Part shown: positions 20,913-32,004 of the stretch, piece after piece
Numbering within the stretch: position 1 is the stretch's first letter
Layout: the number at the start of each line of letters is the position of its first letter
Assembly: GCA_020186115.1 (NCBI GenBank)
Contig: WSYJ01000180.1
Span: 247,366 to 311,365, forward strand
Length of the DNA: 64,000 nucleotides
Direction of reading: 5' to 3'
Source: Histomonas meleagridis
Lineage: Eukaryota; Parabasalia; Tritrichomonadida; Dientamoebidae
Program-made: the position numbers and the translations under genes
Notes under the pieces: generated by a model
Database searches by the model: none
What the model saw: the letters and a program-made list of their open reading frames with translations, nothing else
What the model was told of the DNA's origin: nothing

Positions 20913-21476
20913 AGTACAACAGTTTTTCTGTAATTATAAAGAAATACTAATTGAATAATAAACCTGCAATATTTCGGATAAATATTATTTTTACCGTTTG
21001 TTGTAAATCTAATGTTAAATGTTGAGCCATCAGTTGGCGCGTTATATAATACAGTAGGTTTTTTTTTTTTTTTTCCTTTGATGCCAATGAATCGTCTCTT
21101 CGAATCACTAAATGAAGCATGAAATTCTAAATACTCTCTGTTCCAAACATTATTAAAAGTCATTACTTCCTTTTGAGTTGACAAATAACTTATACTTTCT
21201 GACGTTACATCTTGATTTAAGAATTTCAAAAAACTTTCTAAATTAGATGTAGTACTTCCTGAATCAACAATCGCGAATTTTTGCGACAAGATTTTGGCTT
21301 TCATCCGAGCCTACATAAGTACAAGCAAAATATAAATTGCCTGAGTCTTCGTATTCATAAGATAATCTATAACTCGCAAATGAATTATTAAAACTATTAC
21401 AAATTGACGTTAAAATTTCAAATAAAGTATTTTGCGCCATAACTTGAATTTTAATGATACGTGGATTAGGTGAAGG
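20909..21476 (-). pseudogene. Capsid-like protein 1 of type A, left copy truncated
   Basis: This matches residues from about 90 to the end of the intact right copy (30811-31629). The N-terminal part is lost at the inverted-duplication breakpoint at 21476. It also carries a one-base frameshift near 21285 and a T16 tract (21059-21074) that replaces 16 bases of coding sequence. Confidence 0.75.
21059..21074. repeat. T16 homopolymer inside capsid gene
   Basis: The right copy of the gene has 16 ordinary bases here (31462-31477), with identical flanks on both sides. Length is preserved and sequence replaced. Confidence 0.88.
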
Positions 21477-21658
21477 CAGACACCGACGCGGGTTGTTGTA
21501 AAAGCTCAACTTTAGATTATGTTTCAAAAATATACGTAAAGAAAGACGGCAATACTTATAACTTAAAATATAATTACTCTGACGTCTGTGAGTTTCTAAG
21601 CGAAAGAAAAATAAGCACAAAATTTGTGAAAAGTTCAGGAAAAATAACTTATAAATAA
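21477..21658 (+). pseudogene. 3' fragment of an unrecognised gene
   Basis: The plus strand is open from the breakpoint to a stop at 21658, with protein-like composition (K-I-Y-V-K-K-D-G-N-T-Y, then V-C-E-F-L-S-E-R-K). No ATG is available because the 5' part was cut off by the rearrangement. I do not recognise the family. Confidence 0.4.
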
Positions 21659-21715
21659 ATGCTACCTAACAAACCTACCTAACCTAACCTAACAAAAAAA
21701 ATTCGAGAAAGCTAT
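21659..21715. repeat. (CCTAA)n-type segment shared with element ends
   Basis: ACCTAACCTAACCTAAC is followed by AAAAAAAATTCGAGAAAGC. The same join occurs at the ends of the 310-base inverted-repeat unit at 34343-34656, so this may be an element terminus. Confidence 0.5.
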
Positions 21716-22342
21716 TCATTTTTCAAATTCAGGATGATATTTTTTGATAAATGAACTCCACGAATCAACTTTTTTCTCTACTTCTTCAAGTCTTTTTTTT
21801 TTTTTTTTTTATTCTCTAATATCTCTCGCTAAATCTTCTTGCTCCCATTGGTCCAACGTTTTGCCTGAGTCTCTATATCCCCAACATGTTTTATTCTCTA
21901 ACTCTCTGTCGATTGTTGGTGCTATTGATTTTGCAACTTCAATAAACACAGGTTTAGCATTTTCAACAGTATCCGTTAATTGCTTTTCATTTAATACTTC
22001 GTGAACTTTGTCGTTGATGGAATCCATGATTTCTGCAACAGTAAAAGCATATTCAACAGAGCAATACTCCGCCACAAAATGAACAAGCTTTGGATGAATA
22101 TACTCTCCCTGGAATTTTGGCGCCGTTTGACTCAAATAGTAAGATGACAGGATCCTGCCACCTTCACCGTAGCGCTGTTCAAAAGCATTTTTGACTGATT
22201 TCCACATTTTTGTAGTTTTATAAAATCTCCATCTTTTTCCATTCGAAGAACACATTTGCGATGCATTCACATAACCATCTGCATTGCAAATAATAATAGA
22301 AACACCGTTATAAGTTTTTGTGGTGAACTCCTCAGCTGACAT
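21716..22342 (-). CDS. KilA-N domain protein
   Basis: 208 residues if the T18 tract at 21793-21810 is read as replaced sequence. The tract creates a TAA after residue 177, yet the frame resumes unbroken behind it with R-L-E-E-V-E-K-K and a stop at 21716. The KilA-N core spans residues 8-110: Y-N-G-V-S-I-I-I-C-N-A-D-G-Y-V-N-A-S-Q-M, W-x-x-x-x-x-x-x-x-x-x, then G-E-Y-I-H-P-K-L-V-H-F-V-A-E-Y-C-S. KilA-N proteins are DNA-binding and common in large DNA viruses, phages and trichomonad Mavericks. The C-terminus is coiled coil. Confidence 0.8.
21793..21810. repeat. T18 homopolymer creating a stop in the KilA-N gene
   Basis: The reading frame is consistent on both sides of the tract (total gene length 627 bases), which fits a same-length replacement. 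Confidence 0.8.
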
Positions 22343-22525
22343 ATTTATATAAAAATAAAAAAATTAAATTTTAAATAAATAATAAAGTTTTTTTTTCTGA
22401 GGTTCAAGCCTGTTTTTTATGCTCGCACTTTTTCGGGCTAGCAAGCTTCTAAGCATTATTTGGTTGATTTAACACAACCAAAAAGAATCTTAAGATTCGG
22501 AAACAAAGTTTCATACATTTTATTT

Positions 22526-24842
22526 TTAGCTCATATTTATTAATTTCTTTATCGGATCACTTGAATTTTCACAGTATTCTTTAATCTTCGGTGTGCAATG
22601 GTAATAATAACTTCCATCGACACACTTACCAATAAAATTTTCGGGAGATTTAAAATATATCTCGGTGAAAACATGTTCAATCTTAAACTTACCGAGTTCA
22701 TTACCAATAAATCCTTTATCTTTCAATAACATAAAATCTTCTTCTGATATTAACGCAGAATCAACTTTGGAGTAATAGACTTTCACAAGATTATTTATCA
22801 AACCCATTTTGTTATTAAAATTATCTAAAACACTTTTCGCAAATTGTGGATAAGTGAAATTTTCAACAAACGGATTGACTGTATCAACAAATCCTGAAAT
22901 TCCATCTGCATTATAAGTGTATTTTAATACATAAGGTGCGAATTCATCAATATACTTATTAACGTTATTTACAAATTTATGTTTTATAATTTTTGGTTTT
23001 TGTATTGAAACACCCCAGCAGCTATTCATCAAAAATTTCAATGTTATTGACAATTTATCTTTTCCCAATAATTTGGCTTTCATTCTTGCATCATATAATT
23101 TTTCTATTAACTCTTTTACCTTTGTGTTTTCTTCTTTAAACTTTCCGTTAGCATCAGGTAATCCAGCAGGAATTGATTGAACACTTGACATATACGCACC
23201 GCATTGATCAATATAATAAAGTTTTTTGTTTTAAATAAATCTTATTCCAAATAATTTTTGGAAAATGAATTTCAGATCTTATTTTATCTGCAATCTCTCC
23301 AGAAAATGAATATACATTATCAAAACATCCAAATTCGAACATTATCTTATGCATCAGCTTAGAAAATTTATAATAACTTGATACATTAATTTTTTTTCTT
23401 AATTTCAACGAATCAATAACTTCTTGAAGTTCTTTTAATCTCTCCGTAATATCATTTTTTTCAGGAATGTATCCAAAGAAACTTTTTGTTTGAGGCGTCT
23501 GCTGGAGCAGACTTGTCTGCGACTTAACTTTTTTAGAATAAATCGATAAAGGTTTTTTATCAGTAACAAATATTTTTCTATAAGAATTAAATGTTTTTTC
23601 GTTTGATTTTCTATAACTCCATGAAAGTTTATTTATTGTTTGTTGATTCATTGGAATCAAAAGTTTATGTTGTATCATTAAATAAACCAAGCTTCTTATG
23701 CCAAGAGATTTTTTAGAGAACGAATATCTTTTATCATCAAATTTTAATAACATCATTTTTCTGTTATGATTTTTAAATCTTGAATCAGCATTTATTTTAT
23801 CATAATTCTTTATATAACATTCCGATACATTAACTTTAGAATTTAGCATATAGTGATCTTCAATAATTATTAGTTTTATTTCTCTGTTGTAATTTTCGCC
23901 AAATACCTTTCTTGATGTATTTTTTTTTTTTTTTTAAAATATTTTGACTTCAATTTTGATTTTTAATAAGTCAGAAATTCTTTTTTTTTTTTTTTTTGGA
24001 ACAGTTCGCGTTTGAATAAAACTCTTCAGTAATTCTAACTCATCTTCTTTCAATACTTCTGAAGCAATAAATGCTTGAATTAAACATGATTCATTTATAT
24101 TAGAATCATTAACGTCTGTAAATATTCCAAATTTTCTTAAATCAATATCTGACGTGTTGATATAAGGAAAGAATCCTGGATTTATTCTCTTTCCTTTTTT
24201 GAAATCTTTAAATTCAAAATGAATGGTTTTAATAAATAACATATGTTCAAACACAACATCGTTCGTATCACCAATCACTCTTTCATTATTTAATCCAGCA
24301 CGTAAAAATTCAACTGTATTTTTGTTTGCATGCAAATATTGTTCTCTTCCGTCTTCATCAATTAAAGTCATTTTAATATCTTTATTAATTTTAGTACCAC
24401 ATGTTTCAATCGCATACATCAAAGCAGAAAGAAATGTATCAATACTTGATTTGTTTTCAAACGTAAAATCTTTTTGTTTCATTAAATTTTTAGTTATTTT
24501 ATTTGTTAAATTAAATACTTCACGTTTAAAATCTTCTGATTCATTTTTGAAAAATCCATCTTTCTTTTCACTAAAACGTTCAAATGAATCTTTATTTTTC
24601 GATTCATTATCACTTAAAGGAAGATTCATTAAATTATTAATTTCCTCTGGGATGTATTCTGCTCTTCCTCTTGATATTCTATATCTTAACTGATTAACAC
24701 TTAATCTTATATGATTTTGATATTGTTCGTCATAAACTTCAAGTGGAGTTGAAGTATTTCTATAAACAAAATTTTTCGGTAAAGTGTATCCGTATTTTTC
24801 AAATAAATTTCTAACTTCTTTTTTGCTCAATCTTTTTGGCAT
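22526..24842 (-). CDS. polB: Protein-primed-type family B DNA polymerase (broken frame)
   Basis: About 770 residues. The N-terminal part (23934-24842) carries a S-C-L-I-Q-A-F block near residue 250. A T16 tract (23920-23935) creates a stop, but the frame continues in phase into 23208-23849 via E-D-H-Y-M-L-N. A one-base shift at an A6 run near 23220 then leads to the palm: motif A Y-I-D-Q-C-G-A-Y-M at about 23190-23215, motif B K-F-L-M-N-S-C-W-G, motif C Y-Y-S-K-V-D-S-A-L-I. A full exonuclease domain is not evident, so this is shorter than usual Maverick polymerases (about 1000-1200 residues). It would replicate the element using a terminal protein primer. Confidence 0.75.
23920..23935. repeat. 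T16 homopolymer creating a stop in polB
   Basis: The frame on both sides is the same, and the resumed translation reads as normal polymerase sequence. Confidence 0.8.
23981..23997. repeat. T17 homopolymer in polB
   Basis: Encodes an in-frame lysine run within the N-terminal polymerase segment. Confidence 0.85.
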
Positions 24843-24882
24843 TTTATCAAAAATAAAAAAATAATTTTTTTTAAAACTAAGT

Positions 24883-25441
24883 TTAATTTTTTTCTGAAAT
24901 TAATTCTTTATACTGCTCTTTAGTAAGAAATATATGGTTATTTTGTAAAGCAAAAATCATTCCTTGATTTATTGCATCAGCTATATCATCTTGCTTTTTA
25001 TATTTTTCAAAATTATATGGCATCTGAAATGAACTCCAAGCATTAAAATAATTTTCTTCAACATTCTTTAAAAAGTTTCTTGCAATATTAACGCTTAGTT
25101 TCTTATGAGCTTTATTTTTGATGTTATATTCTAAACCTAAATATAAAAATTTTTCTTTCGGATCAAATAAATGAACATTAACATTAAAGGTTAATGAAAG
25201 AGTAATGATACTATACATTAATTCCATGGCAACAGTATTTCCCTGGGAATTGTTTTTCAATTACTACTATATCAATATTATTATTTCTTATTATATTTCC
25301 AATATTTCGATTTATTAATCTGCATCTTTCGATGGCATTTTTGGTTTTTGATATATCGATAACATCAAAAGTAATAGCAGGAAAAGTAATGATGGCGTAA
25401 GCAAGATTTTTAACTCCAATATCGATTGATAGTATCGGCAT
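24883..25441 (-). CDS. RuvC-fold Holliday-junction resolvase (poxvirus A22/Cce1 type), one frameshift
   Basis: Two frames (25211-25441 and 24883-25260) join by one base near 25255, giving about 185 residues. The RNase-H-fold acidic motifs are in order: M-P-I-L-S-I-D-I-G-V-K-N-L-A-Y (first Asp, residue 6), I-V-V-I-E-K-Q (second acid, near 58), and the C-terminal K-K-Q-D-D-I-A-D-A pair of Asp residues. This matches resolvases that cut four-way junctions in poxvirus, NCLDV and mitochondrial DNA. It sits directly upstream of polB in the same orientation and would process branched or concatemeric replication products. Confidence 0.75.
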
Positions 25442-25468
25442 TTAAGAGGAATAAAAAAAATTATTTTT

Positions 25469-26259
25469 TTATTTTATTTTTGTAGCATAAAGTGTATTAT
25501 GAACGTTTGTTATTTTCCAATTTCCTGTTTCCTCAAGCATTCCTTTAATCTCATCTTTCCGAATCATACGCTTTTTAACTGCTTTCCACATTTTAACGAT
25601 TGACATAACAGGAATTCTTTCTTTATTTGGAAAATACTCTTCAACGAAATCATTAATATTCTCTTTATCTTCTATTTCATCAACTTCTTCTTGAATCCTT
25701 TTAATTTCATCTTGTAATCTTTCTTCCGCTTCTTTTCTTCTATCTTCTATATCTTCTAATGAATATTCATATTCTTTCATCAATTTTTCACATTTATCAC
25801 ATTTCAGTGAATGATACTTAGCGTTGAAATTATAAACTTCAAAAAAAAAAATTCATTGAAGCTTCAATAACTTTATCAACATCATACATTTCAATATTAT
25901 TTTTTCTGTTAATTTTTCTAATTAACGCTTTTATTTCTGTTGAATCACTTTTTTCAATTTCAATTTTTGGAAAACTTTTGACTGAAACATCAAGTGTTAA
26001 TTCAGGAATACTTACAGCAGGAATTGATTTTGCAAATTCTAAAATTTGTTCTAAATATTGTTGATTTCTTTCTAATTTAACTTCAACGGGAAGTTGATGA
26101 TTTAAGATTTTATTTTTTATATTCTTTAATAGTATTTGAATAATCATTTACTGAATCATTAATTTTATTTTCAATCTTTATATTATTTAATTTAGTTAAG
26201 CATAAAGCAGACGTTTGATTTTCCGAAACAAGAGCAGAACAAGAATTTTTCATTAACAT
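25469..26259 (-). CDS. Zn-ribbon-like plus coiled-coil protein, frameshifted
   Basis: Three frames appear to form one product: 26110-26259 (start M-L-M-K-N-S), 25839-26147 and 25469-25860. Just upstream of the third open frame the sequence reads Y-H-S-L-K-C-D-K-C-E-K-L, a possible zinc knuckle, followed by a charged coiled coil (E-D-R-R-K-E-A-E-E-R) and a C-terminal winged-helix-like segment (residues P-V-M-S-I-V-K-M-W-K-A-V). Shifts lie near 26120 and in the A11 run at 25841. The family is not recognised. It could equally be two neighbouring small genes. It belongs to the polymerase-resolvase cluster. Confidence 0.45.
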
Positions 26260-26353
26260 TTTTATAGAAATTAAAAAAATAAATTTTTTATAAATTAGCA
26301 TTATTTTTTTAAAGTTAATTTTTATTTTTTTTATTTTTTTATTTTATATAAAA

Positions 26354-26677
26354 TGGAAAGATTTTTTTGATATAAAGAAAATAAATGAAAATATTGACGA
26401 AGAAATAGAAACTGCAAAAATTCATTTAAATGAATTATATATTCATTTAATGACTATATTTATTGTAGAAAATGATTTAATAGAAAAATCACCATTAGAA
26501 ATTTGTAAACAATATTTAGAAATTAACGAACCGAAGGATAAAAGAAGTAAAAAGAGTAAGAATATCATTGCAGAACAACATAAAAAAATAAATGAAGTGT
26601 TAATTTATGTGAATGAATCATTAAAAAGAATTCGCGATATTATTGCCGAAATACAGCTAACAGAGAATCAGATATAA
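26354..26677 (+). CDS. Small helical protein, one frameshift
   Basis: The ATG at 26354 is followed by a T7 run with a one-base shift near 26370; the frame then runs to 26677 for about 107 residues. It is highly charged and helical (E-E-I-E-T-A-K, K-D-K-R-S-K-K-S-K). Its end overlaps the end of the convergent fibre gene by about 38 bases. Function unknown. Confidence 0.45.
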   Translation, partial: WKDFFDIKKINENIDEEIETAKIHLNELYIHLMTIFIVENDLIEKSPLEICKQYLEINEPKDKRSKKSKNIIAEQHKKINEVLIYVNESLKRIRDIIAEIQLTENQI

Positions 26678-29600
26678 TAGCGGTGACTTTTCCAATAATC
26701 ATATTATTTATTTTTGCCGTTAACGGTGTTTCATCATCTAATATAGTTTCATCATAAAGCACTGTATCGCCAATATTATATTTTGATGAATTGTTAACTT
26801 TAAAATAATAATCTCCGTGAGTTGCAAAATCAATTGTATCTTGATTAATCGATATGTCTTGTTTAATTGTGTCTCCTATTTGAAAAATTTCACCAGAGTT
26901 ATGTTTTGCTGTACAAATTCCGATAAATTCTTTATAAGTTCCTGATGATTTAACACTAGGAATACAATTAGTAGAATCAGTAACTGAAGTATAATTATTA
27001 TTATTTAATTTATATACGTTACCTGTTATAAATACAGGAGAGCCAATATCAAAATCATTTAATGTTAATGTTTCGTCTATCGGCGCATTATGCACAATAG
27101 TTTTATTAATCTGACCTCCACCACTACTTGATATAATAGCTTTTTCTGTATGTATCATCTGATATATGCCAAAATCCTAATTCATTTTCATATGATGCTA
27201 TTCTCCAAGTATAAATACCTGGTGCTTCTGTTGAATTATTATGAAAAACGAAATCTAAAAATCTTCCTGTTTTTAATACAGAATTTTGATAAGGAACAAT
27301 ATCAGCAGGTTGATGAGTATGAGATGATGGAGTAAATGTTGATGGTTTATCAGTAATATCATTATAACTATGAGTATGTGTATTTAAAGAAAAATTATTA
27401 ACAGGTATATCATTAATAGAAATACAATTTATATTACCATCAATTCCATTGAAACTAATAACACCATCATTATTATCAAGTTTACCGAAATACATAACAT
27501 TGCCGGCAGTTCTTATTCTCCAAGAATAATCACTATTTAAATCATTATTATCATGAAAGTCAATATATTGTCCAACTTCCATTACACCATCTGATTTAAT
27601 AGTCGCGATTGATGGAATATTTACTGTTGAATTAGAACCTCCTCCAATACTGTTTGAAATATAATATCCGTTAATGGAATTTGCGACAAGACTACCATTA
27701 ATAGCTAAATCATTATTAATAATTTCATGTGTATGATTTAACGAAGAGTATTTATCATCATGATTATGTGTTGTTAATGAGTATTCATTATGAGTATGAT
27801 TTAACGAAGAGTATTTATCATCATGATTATGTGTTGTTAATGAGTATTCATTATGAGTATGATTTAACGAAGAGTATTTATCATCATGATTATGTGTTGT
27901 TAAAGAATATCTATCGTCATGATTATGATATTTTAATGAGAATTCTTCAGGTATTTTTCCATTAATTGTTTCACAATATAAATTACCATTAACATTTAAA
28001 TCATTATCAATAGTATCATGAGTATGATTTTTTTAATGAGAAATTATCAACAGAAATATTATTAATAGAAATACAATTTATATTACCATCAATAAATATA
28101 TCACTATTTACAATAAGTTCACCATTAATAGTAATAGCATTATTAAATTCTGTATGATTATGATTTAATAAAGAATATTTATCATCATGATTATGTGTTG
28201 TTAATGAAATATTATTAGTATCAATTCCATTAATACTATTACAACTAATATTACCGTTTCTAAATATACTTACATAATTGCCATCACAAACTTTGAATCT
28301 TAGACAAGTATCAATATTATCATCAGAACCTACGTAATGTTCTATTACGCTACAATCATCTCCATTAGGCAATACACCTATTTCCATCCTAATAGAATCA
28401 CCCGGCATTGCATTAGTTCTATGAATAAACAATCCTTTATAAATATTTGTATCATCTGAATATTTACTACAATCAATATTGATATTACGACTTGCTGTCA
28501 ATATTCTACATGAAATATCATTACCTACTAATAAATCTTGTTCAATCTTAGTCCAATCGCCATATTCATTATATGATATTCCTGTTAAAGCCTTATTTAT
28601 ATCAGTTAAATTATCATTAGTTAAATATTGATTGTGAGTATGATTTGTTAAAGAAAAGTTATTAGTATCAATACCATTAATAGTTGTACATTCTATATTA
28701 CCATTTATTTTTAAATCTTGATTAATTGACGTGTAAATTTCATAAATATCTTCTTCTTCATTTGTTTCGACATAATCTTTATTAAAAGTAATACCTGTTA
28801 ATTTATTGTTAATATTAAATATATCATTACTGATAACAGATAATTCATCTAAATCAATACCATTAATTGTTGTACATTCAACATTACCGCGACAGCTAAA
28901 GCTATCGGAGATCAGCGATCCATTAACCTTTAAATCTTGATTAATTGACGTGTAGATTTCATATATTTCTTCCTCCTCTTCATTAGTTTCTAATAAATCT
29001 TTATGATAAGTTATTCCTGTATAATTATTTAAATCAGCAGCTATTAAATAATTATCATGTTTATGATTAACGAAACGTTTATATATCTGACAATCGACTA
29101 ATAAAAGACCTAATTCATTTGTTCTTTGACCTTTAGAGACGTCTTTATAATAATACTTCAAATTTTTAAATATAATATTCATTTCTGGGAATAGATTTAT
29201 TAAATAATTATATTCATTAAATTCTTGGTCAATATCATCAGCGTTTGGAACTTCTAAATCTTCCAACATTCCACCTGTCGATATATCATATTCATCAAAA
29301 ACTACTGATTTCAATGATGGTAACGGTAAATAACCTTTTGACTTCATAACATTAATCCCAAAACTATTATATAAAAAATCCTGCCCACCCAAAATTTTTT
29401 ATTTGACTTACAATTTGAGCTATAGTATATGCTGTATCAGCAGCTGTAAAAAATGTATCTATTATATCAAATATACTATCAACAAAACTTTCTTTATATG
29501 TGGATTCACCGTCTTCTCCTGGAGGTCCCATTAAAATTTCTTGTATGTCTTCATCATCAATGATCATTTGTTTTGTTAAATAGTATTCTGTTTTTAATTC

Positions 29601-30746
29601 TCCATCATTATTAATTATACCATAAGTATGTCCGCTATCCTCTAACATGATACTATTACCATTAGGAAAATTTATTAATAAATTATTTTCAGTAATTCCT
29701 TCATCAGTAGTATTATCATAAGTTGATATACTGACTCCGTTTTCAAATGATATAACGTCTCCGGTAGATAAAATTCCGTCTCGAACTAAAGCTATTTCTT
29801 CTGTGTTAATATCATTAATCGTACCATTAACTATAAGATCTTGATTTATTAAAGTATATTTTTCAGTAATATCTTCTTCTTCTTCTTCATTAGTAATTGT
29901 TTCTTCATTATAATATATTCCTGTTAATTTATGATTAATACTTTCTAAGTTAGCATTAGTTAGATAATCACTATGAATATGATTTAACGGAGAGTATTTG
30001 TCGTCGTGATTATGCGTCGTTAGTGATATATCATTTGTAGAAATACCATTAATACTATTTACTGTTATATTACCGTTATTATTAAAACTAATTGTACTTC
30101 CACCTTTTGCTTGAAAACTTAATGTATCGGTTATTGCTCTAATTCTCCACGTATTATCTTTATTATAATCATCTCTATAATGAAAATCAATATACTCACC
30201 GACTTCCATGACTCCATCTGATTTAATAGTCGCGATTGATGGAATATTTACTGTTGAATTAGAACCTCCTCCAATACTGTTTGAAATATAATATCCGTTA
30301 ATGGAATTTGCGACAAGACTACCATTAATAGCTAAATCATTATTAATTATTTCATGTGTATGATTTTTTAATGCAAAATCATCTGTTGAATAACCATTAA
30401 TGGTATCAATAATTAAATTTGTAATTGAAACATTATTACTATCTTCATTGATTTTTACGAATTGTTTATATAAATCCAATACTTTATTTATATTACCGAA
30501 CATTTCAATTATATATGCATTTTTCATTATATTTTCTCCAGTAAGTATATCATCAACTTTAATATTATTATTGATATACTTTAAATTTTTTTTTTTTTTT
30601 TCTAACGGTGATATTACAACATGATTTCTTCCGTAAGTGAAAACAAATGATTTGTCATAACTATTTATCTGTAATGTACATATACCATTTGATAATGTAT
30701 CAGATGTTTTTGAATGATTACTGTAAACAACACTGTTTTTATTCAT
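26640..30746 (-). CDS. Giant phage-like trimeric fibre protein of type A (several frameshifts)
   Basis: This is a 4.1-kb gene for about 1370 residues, split by one-base shifts near 29385, 28020 and 27150. The N-terminal head is followed by many copies of an N-x-H-x-H motif with D-D-K-Y-S/L spacing, like phage long-tail-fibre repeats in which H-x-H pairs bind metal in a trimer. The loop-rich segments N-G-[I/Y]...I-N-G-I-D/S-T recur. A short collagen-like G-P-P-G-E-D-G-E-S lies near 29520. A 63-base tandem repeat lies at 27735-27925. The C-terminal domain (I-V-H-N-A-P-I...D-F-A-T-H-G-D-Y-Y-F) is shared with the type B and C fibres. Inferred role: host-cell attachment. Confidence 0.75.
27735..27925. 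repeat. 63-base tandem repeat within the fibre gene, about three copies
   Basis: Near-identical copies encode two H-x-H motifs each (N-H-D-D-K-Y-S-S-L-N-H-T-H). Unequal exchange here would change fibre length. Confidence 0.85.
30586..30601. repeat. T16 homopolymer in the fibre gene
   Basis: Gives a lysine run in frame near the fibre N-terminus. Confidence 0.85.
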
Positions 30747-30769
30747 TAATGCTCTTACTATATTTTCAA

Positions 30770-30784
30770 TTTTTTTTTTTTTTT
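30770..30784. repeat. T15 homopolymer between fibre and capsid genes
   Basis: Lies in the short divergent intergenic space between 30746 and 30811. Confidence 0.85.
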
Positions 30785-30810
30785 AATTTGACATTTTTAA
30801 TAAGATAAAA

Positions 30811-31629
30811 ATGTATAAAACTGAAAATCAATTTACAACAACTGCGTCTCAGTTACCGATTGAAGAAAATTATACAAATCTTGATTTAGATAAGTATGAA
30901 GTATTAAATCCTCAAAATGGTTATACTTTCCGTTATCCTCAACGTTGGTTAGAGTCTCCGTCACAGAATAAAGCTATTGGCATAAGAAGATTAGATATAA
31001 CGCCGACCGCTCACGTTTTCTCATTACAGTTTGAAGTAACTAAACCTGAAAGCGTCAGTGGTTCTTCACCTAATCCACGTATCATTAAAATTCAAGTTAT
31101 GGCGCAAAATACTTTATTTGAAATTTTAACGTCAATTTGTAATAGTTTTAATAATTCATTTGCGAGTTATAGATTATCTTATGAATACGAAGACTCAGGC
31201 AATTTATATTTTGCTTGTACTTATGTAGGCTCGGATGAAAGCCAAAATCTTGTCGCAAAATTTGCGATTGTTGATTCAGGAAGTACTACATCTAATTTAG
31301 AAAGTTTTTTGAAATTCTTAAATCAAGATGTAACGTCAGAAAGTATAAGTTATTTGTCAACTCAAACGGAAGTAATGACTTTTAATAATGTTTGGAACAG
31401 AGAGTATTTAGAATTTCATGCTTCATTTAGTGATTCGAAGAGACGATTCATTGGCATCAAAGGTGATTTTTATGAAAAACCTACTGTATTATATAACGCG
31501 CCAACTGATGGCTCAACATTTAACATTAGATTTACAACAAACGGTAAAAATAATATTTATCCGAAATATTGCAGGTTTATTATTCAATTAGTATTTCTTT
31601 ATAATTACAGAAAAACTGTTGTACTTTAA
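30811..31629 (+). CDS. Capsid-like protein 1 of type A (intact copy)
   Basis: 272 residues, beta-rich, no catalytic motif. The C-terminus is F-N-I-R-F...Y-P-K-Y-C-R-F-I-I-Q-L-V-F-L-Y-N-Y. A similar ending (F-K-I-W-F...I-D-P-E-Y-F-M-L-E-L-L-L-I-Y) closes the small type B protein at 55834-56175. An aromatic-rich N-terminus (F-R-Y-P-Q-R-W-L) is also seen. The size is compatible with a minor capsid (penton-type) jelly roll; MCPs of Mavericks are twice as long. It is divergent from the fibre gene and overlaps the convergent membrane-protein gene by four bases. This copy lacks the T16 tract and frameshift of the left copy. Confidence 0.55.
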   Translation: MYKTENQFTTTASQLPIEENYTNLDLDKYEVLNPQNGYTFRYPQRWLESPSQNKAIGIRRLDITPTAHVFSLQFEVTKPESVSGSSPNPRIIKIQVMAQNTLFEILTSICNSFNNSFASYRLSYEYEDSGNLYFACTYVGSDESQNLVAKFAIVDSGSTTSNLESFLKFLNQDVTSESISYLSTQTEVMTFNNVWNREYLEFHASFSDSKRRFIGIKGDFYEKPTVLYNAPTDGSTFNIRFTTNGKNNIYPKYCRFIIQLVFLYNYRKTVVL

Positions 31630-31784
31630 GAGTAAAGTGACCTTTTAATATCTTCGGGTAATTCCTTTTTATCTTCTTCTTCCTCTTCGTTAAATACAAC
31701 ATATATTTTTATCATTGTATTTACGATTGAATTTAAAACATAAATGGTTCCAATAACACACAACCAAACGCCAACAAACGACAT
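31626..31784 (-). CDS. Small single-span membrane protein (right copy)
   Basis: 52 residues, with a hydrophobic N-terminal span and an acidic run, differing from the left copy by one residue (K-K-E-L for K-K-E-I). The internal start M-S-F-V-G-V is preferred because the left copy also starts there. Confidence 0.6.
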   Translation of the reverse strand: MSFVGVWLCVIGTIYVLNSIVNTMIKIYVVFNEEEEEDKKELPEDIKRSLYS

Positions 31785-31824
31785 TTTAATTAAATAAAAA
31801 TATTCAAAAAGTATCATTAAATTT

Positions 31825-31965
31825 TTGAGGGTTAACTTTAACCAAAAAGTGAACCCTCAACGAATCCGAGTAAATTAGCGTTTTTCGGGTGATCTGACGT
31901 GAATATTGCATGTTTGCTCGAGTTACTGAAAGGTTAACTTTTTGTGATTTTTTAACCCTTGAATT
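31825..31965. promoter_or_regulatory. Divergent intergenic region with TGAGGGTT hairpins
   Basis: Mirror image of 20575-20725, between starts at 31784 (-) and 32005 (+). The inverted repeat TGAGGGTTAACTTT/AAAGTGAACCCTCA is at about 31828-31861 and a second weaker one at 31930-31965. Confidence 0.5.
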
Positions 31966-32004
31966 TTTTATATATGTTTTTCATAAATTTTTACAATATA
32001 TAAA

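Larger units (their letters stand above)
18312..21476. repeat. Left arm of 3.1-kb inverted duplication (type A virion genes)
   Basis: This is the reverse complement of about 31062-34190, with very high identity apart from homopolymer length changes and one T16 tract. It contains four and a half genes. The inner breakpoint is at about 21476, inside the first capsid-like gene. At the outer end identity fades after about 18316. Confidence 0.85.

Noticed and set aside
27735-27925. CRISPR-like regular repeat
   Set aside because: Repeats are contiguous and coding, with no variable spacers or cas genes.
27729-27965. Plus-strand open frame with perfect 21-residue repeats
   Set aside because: It is the antisense reading of the 63-base fibre repeat; the minus strand gives the meaningful H-x-H protein.
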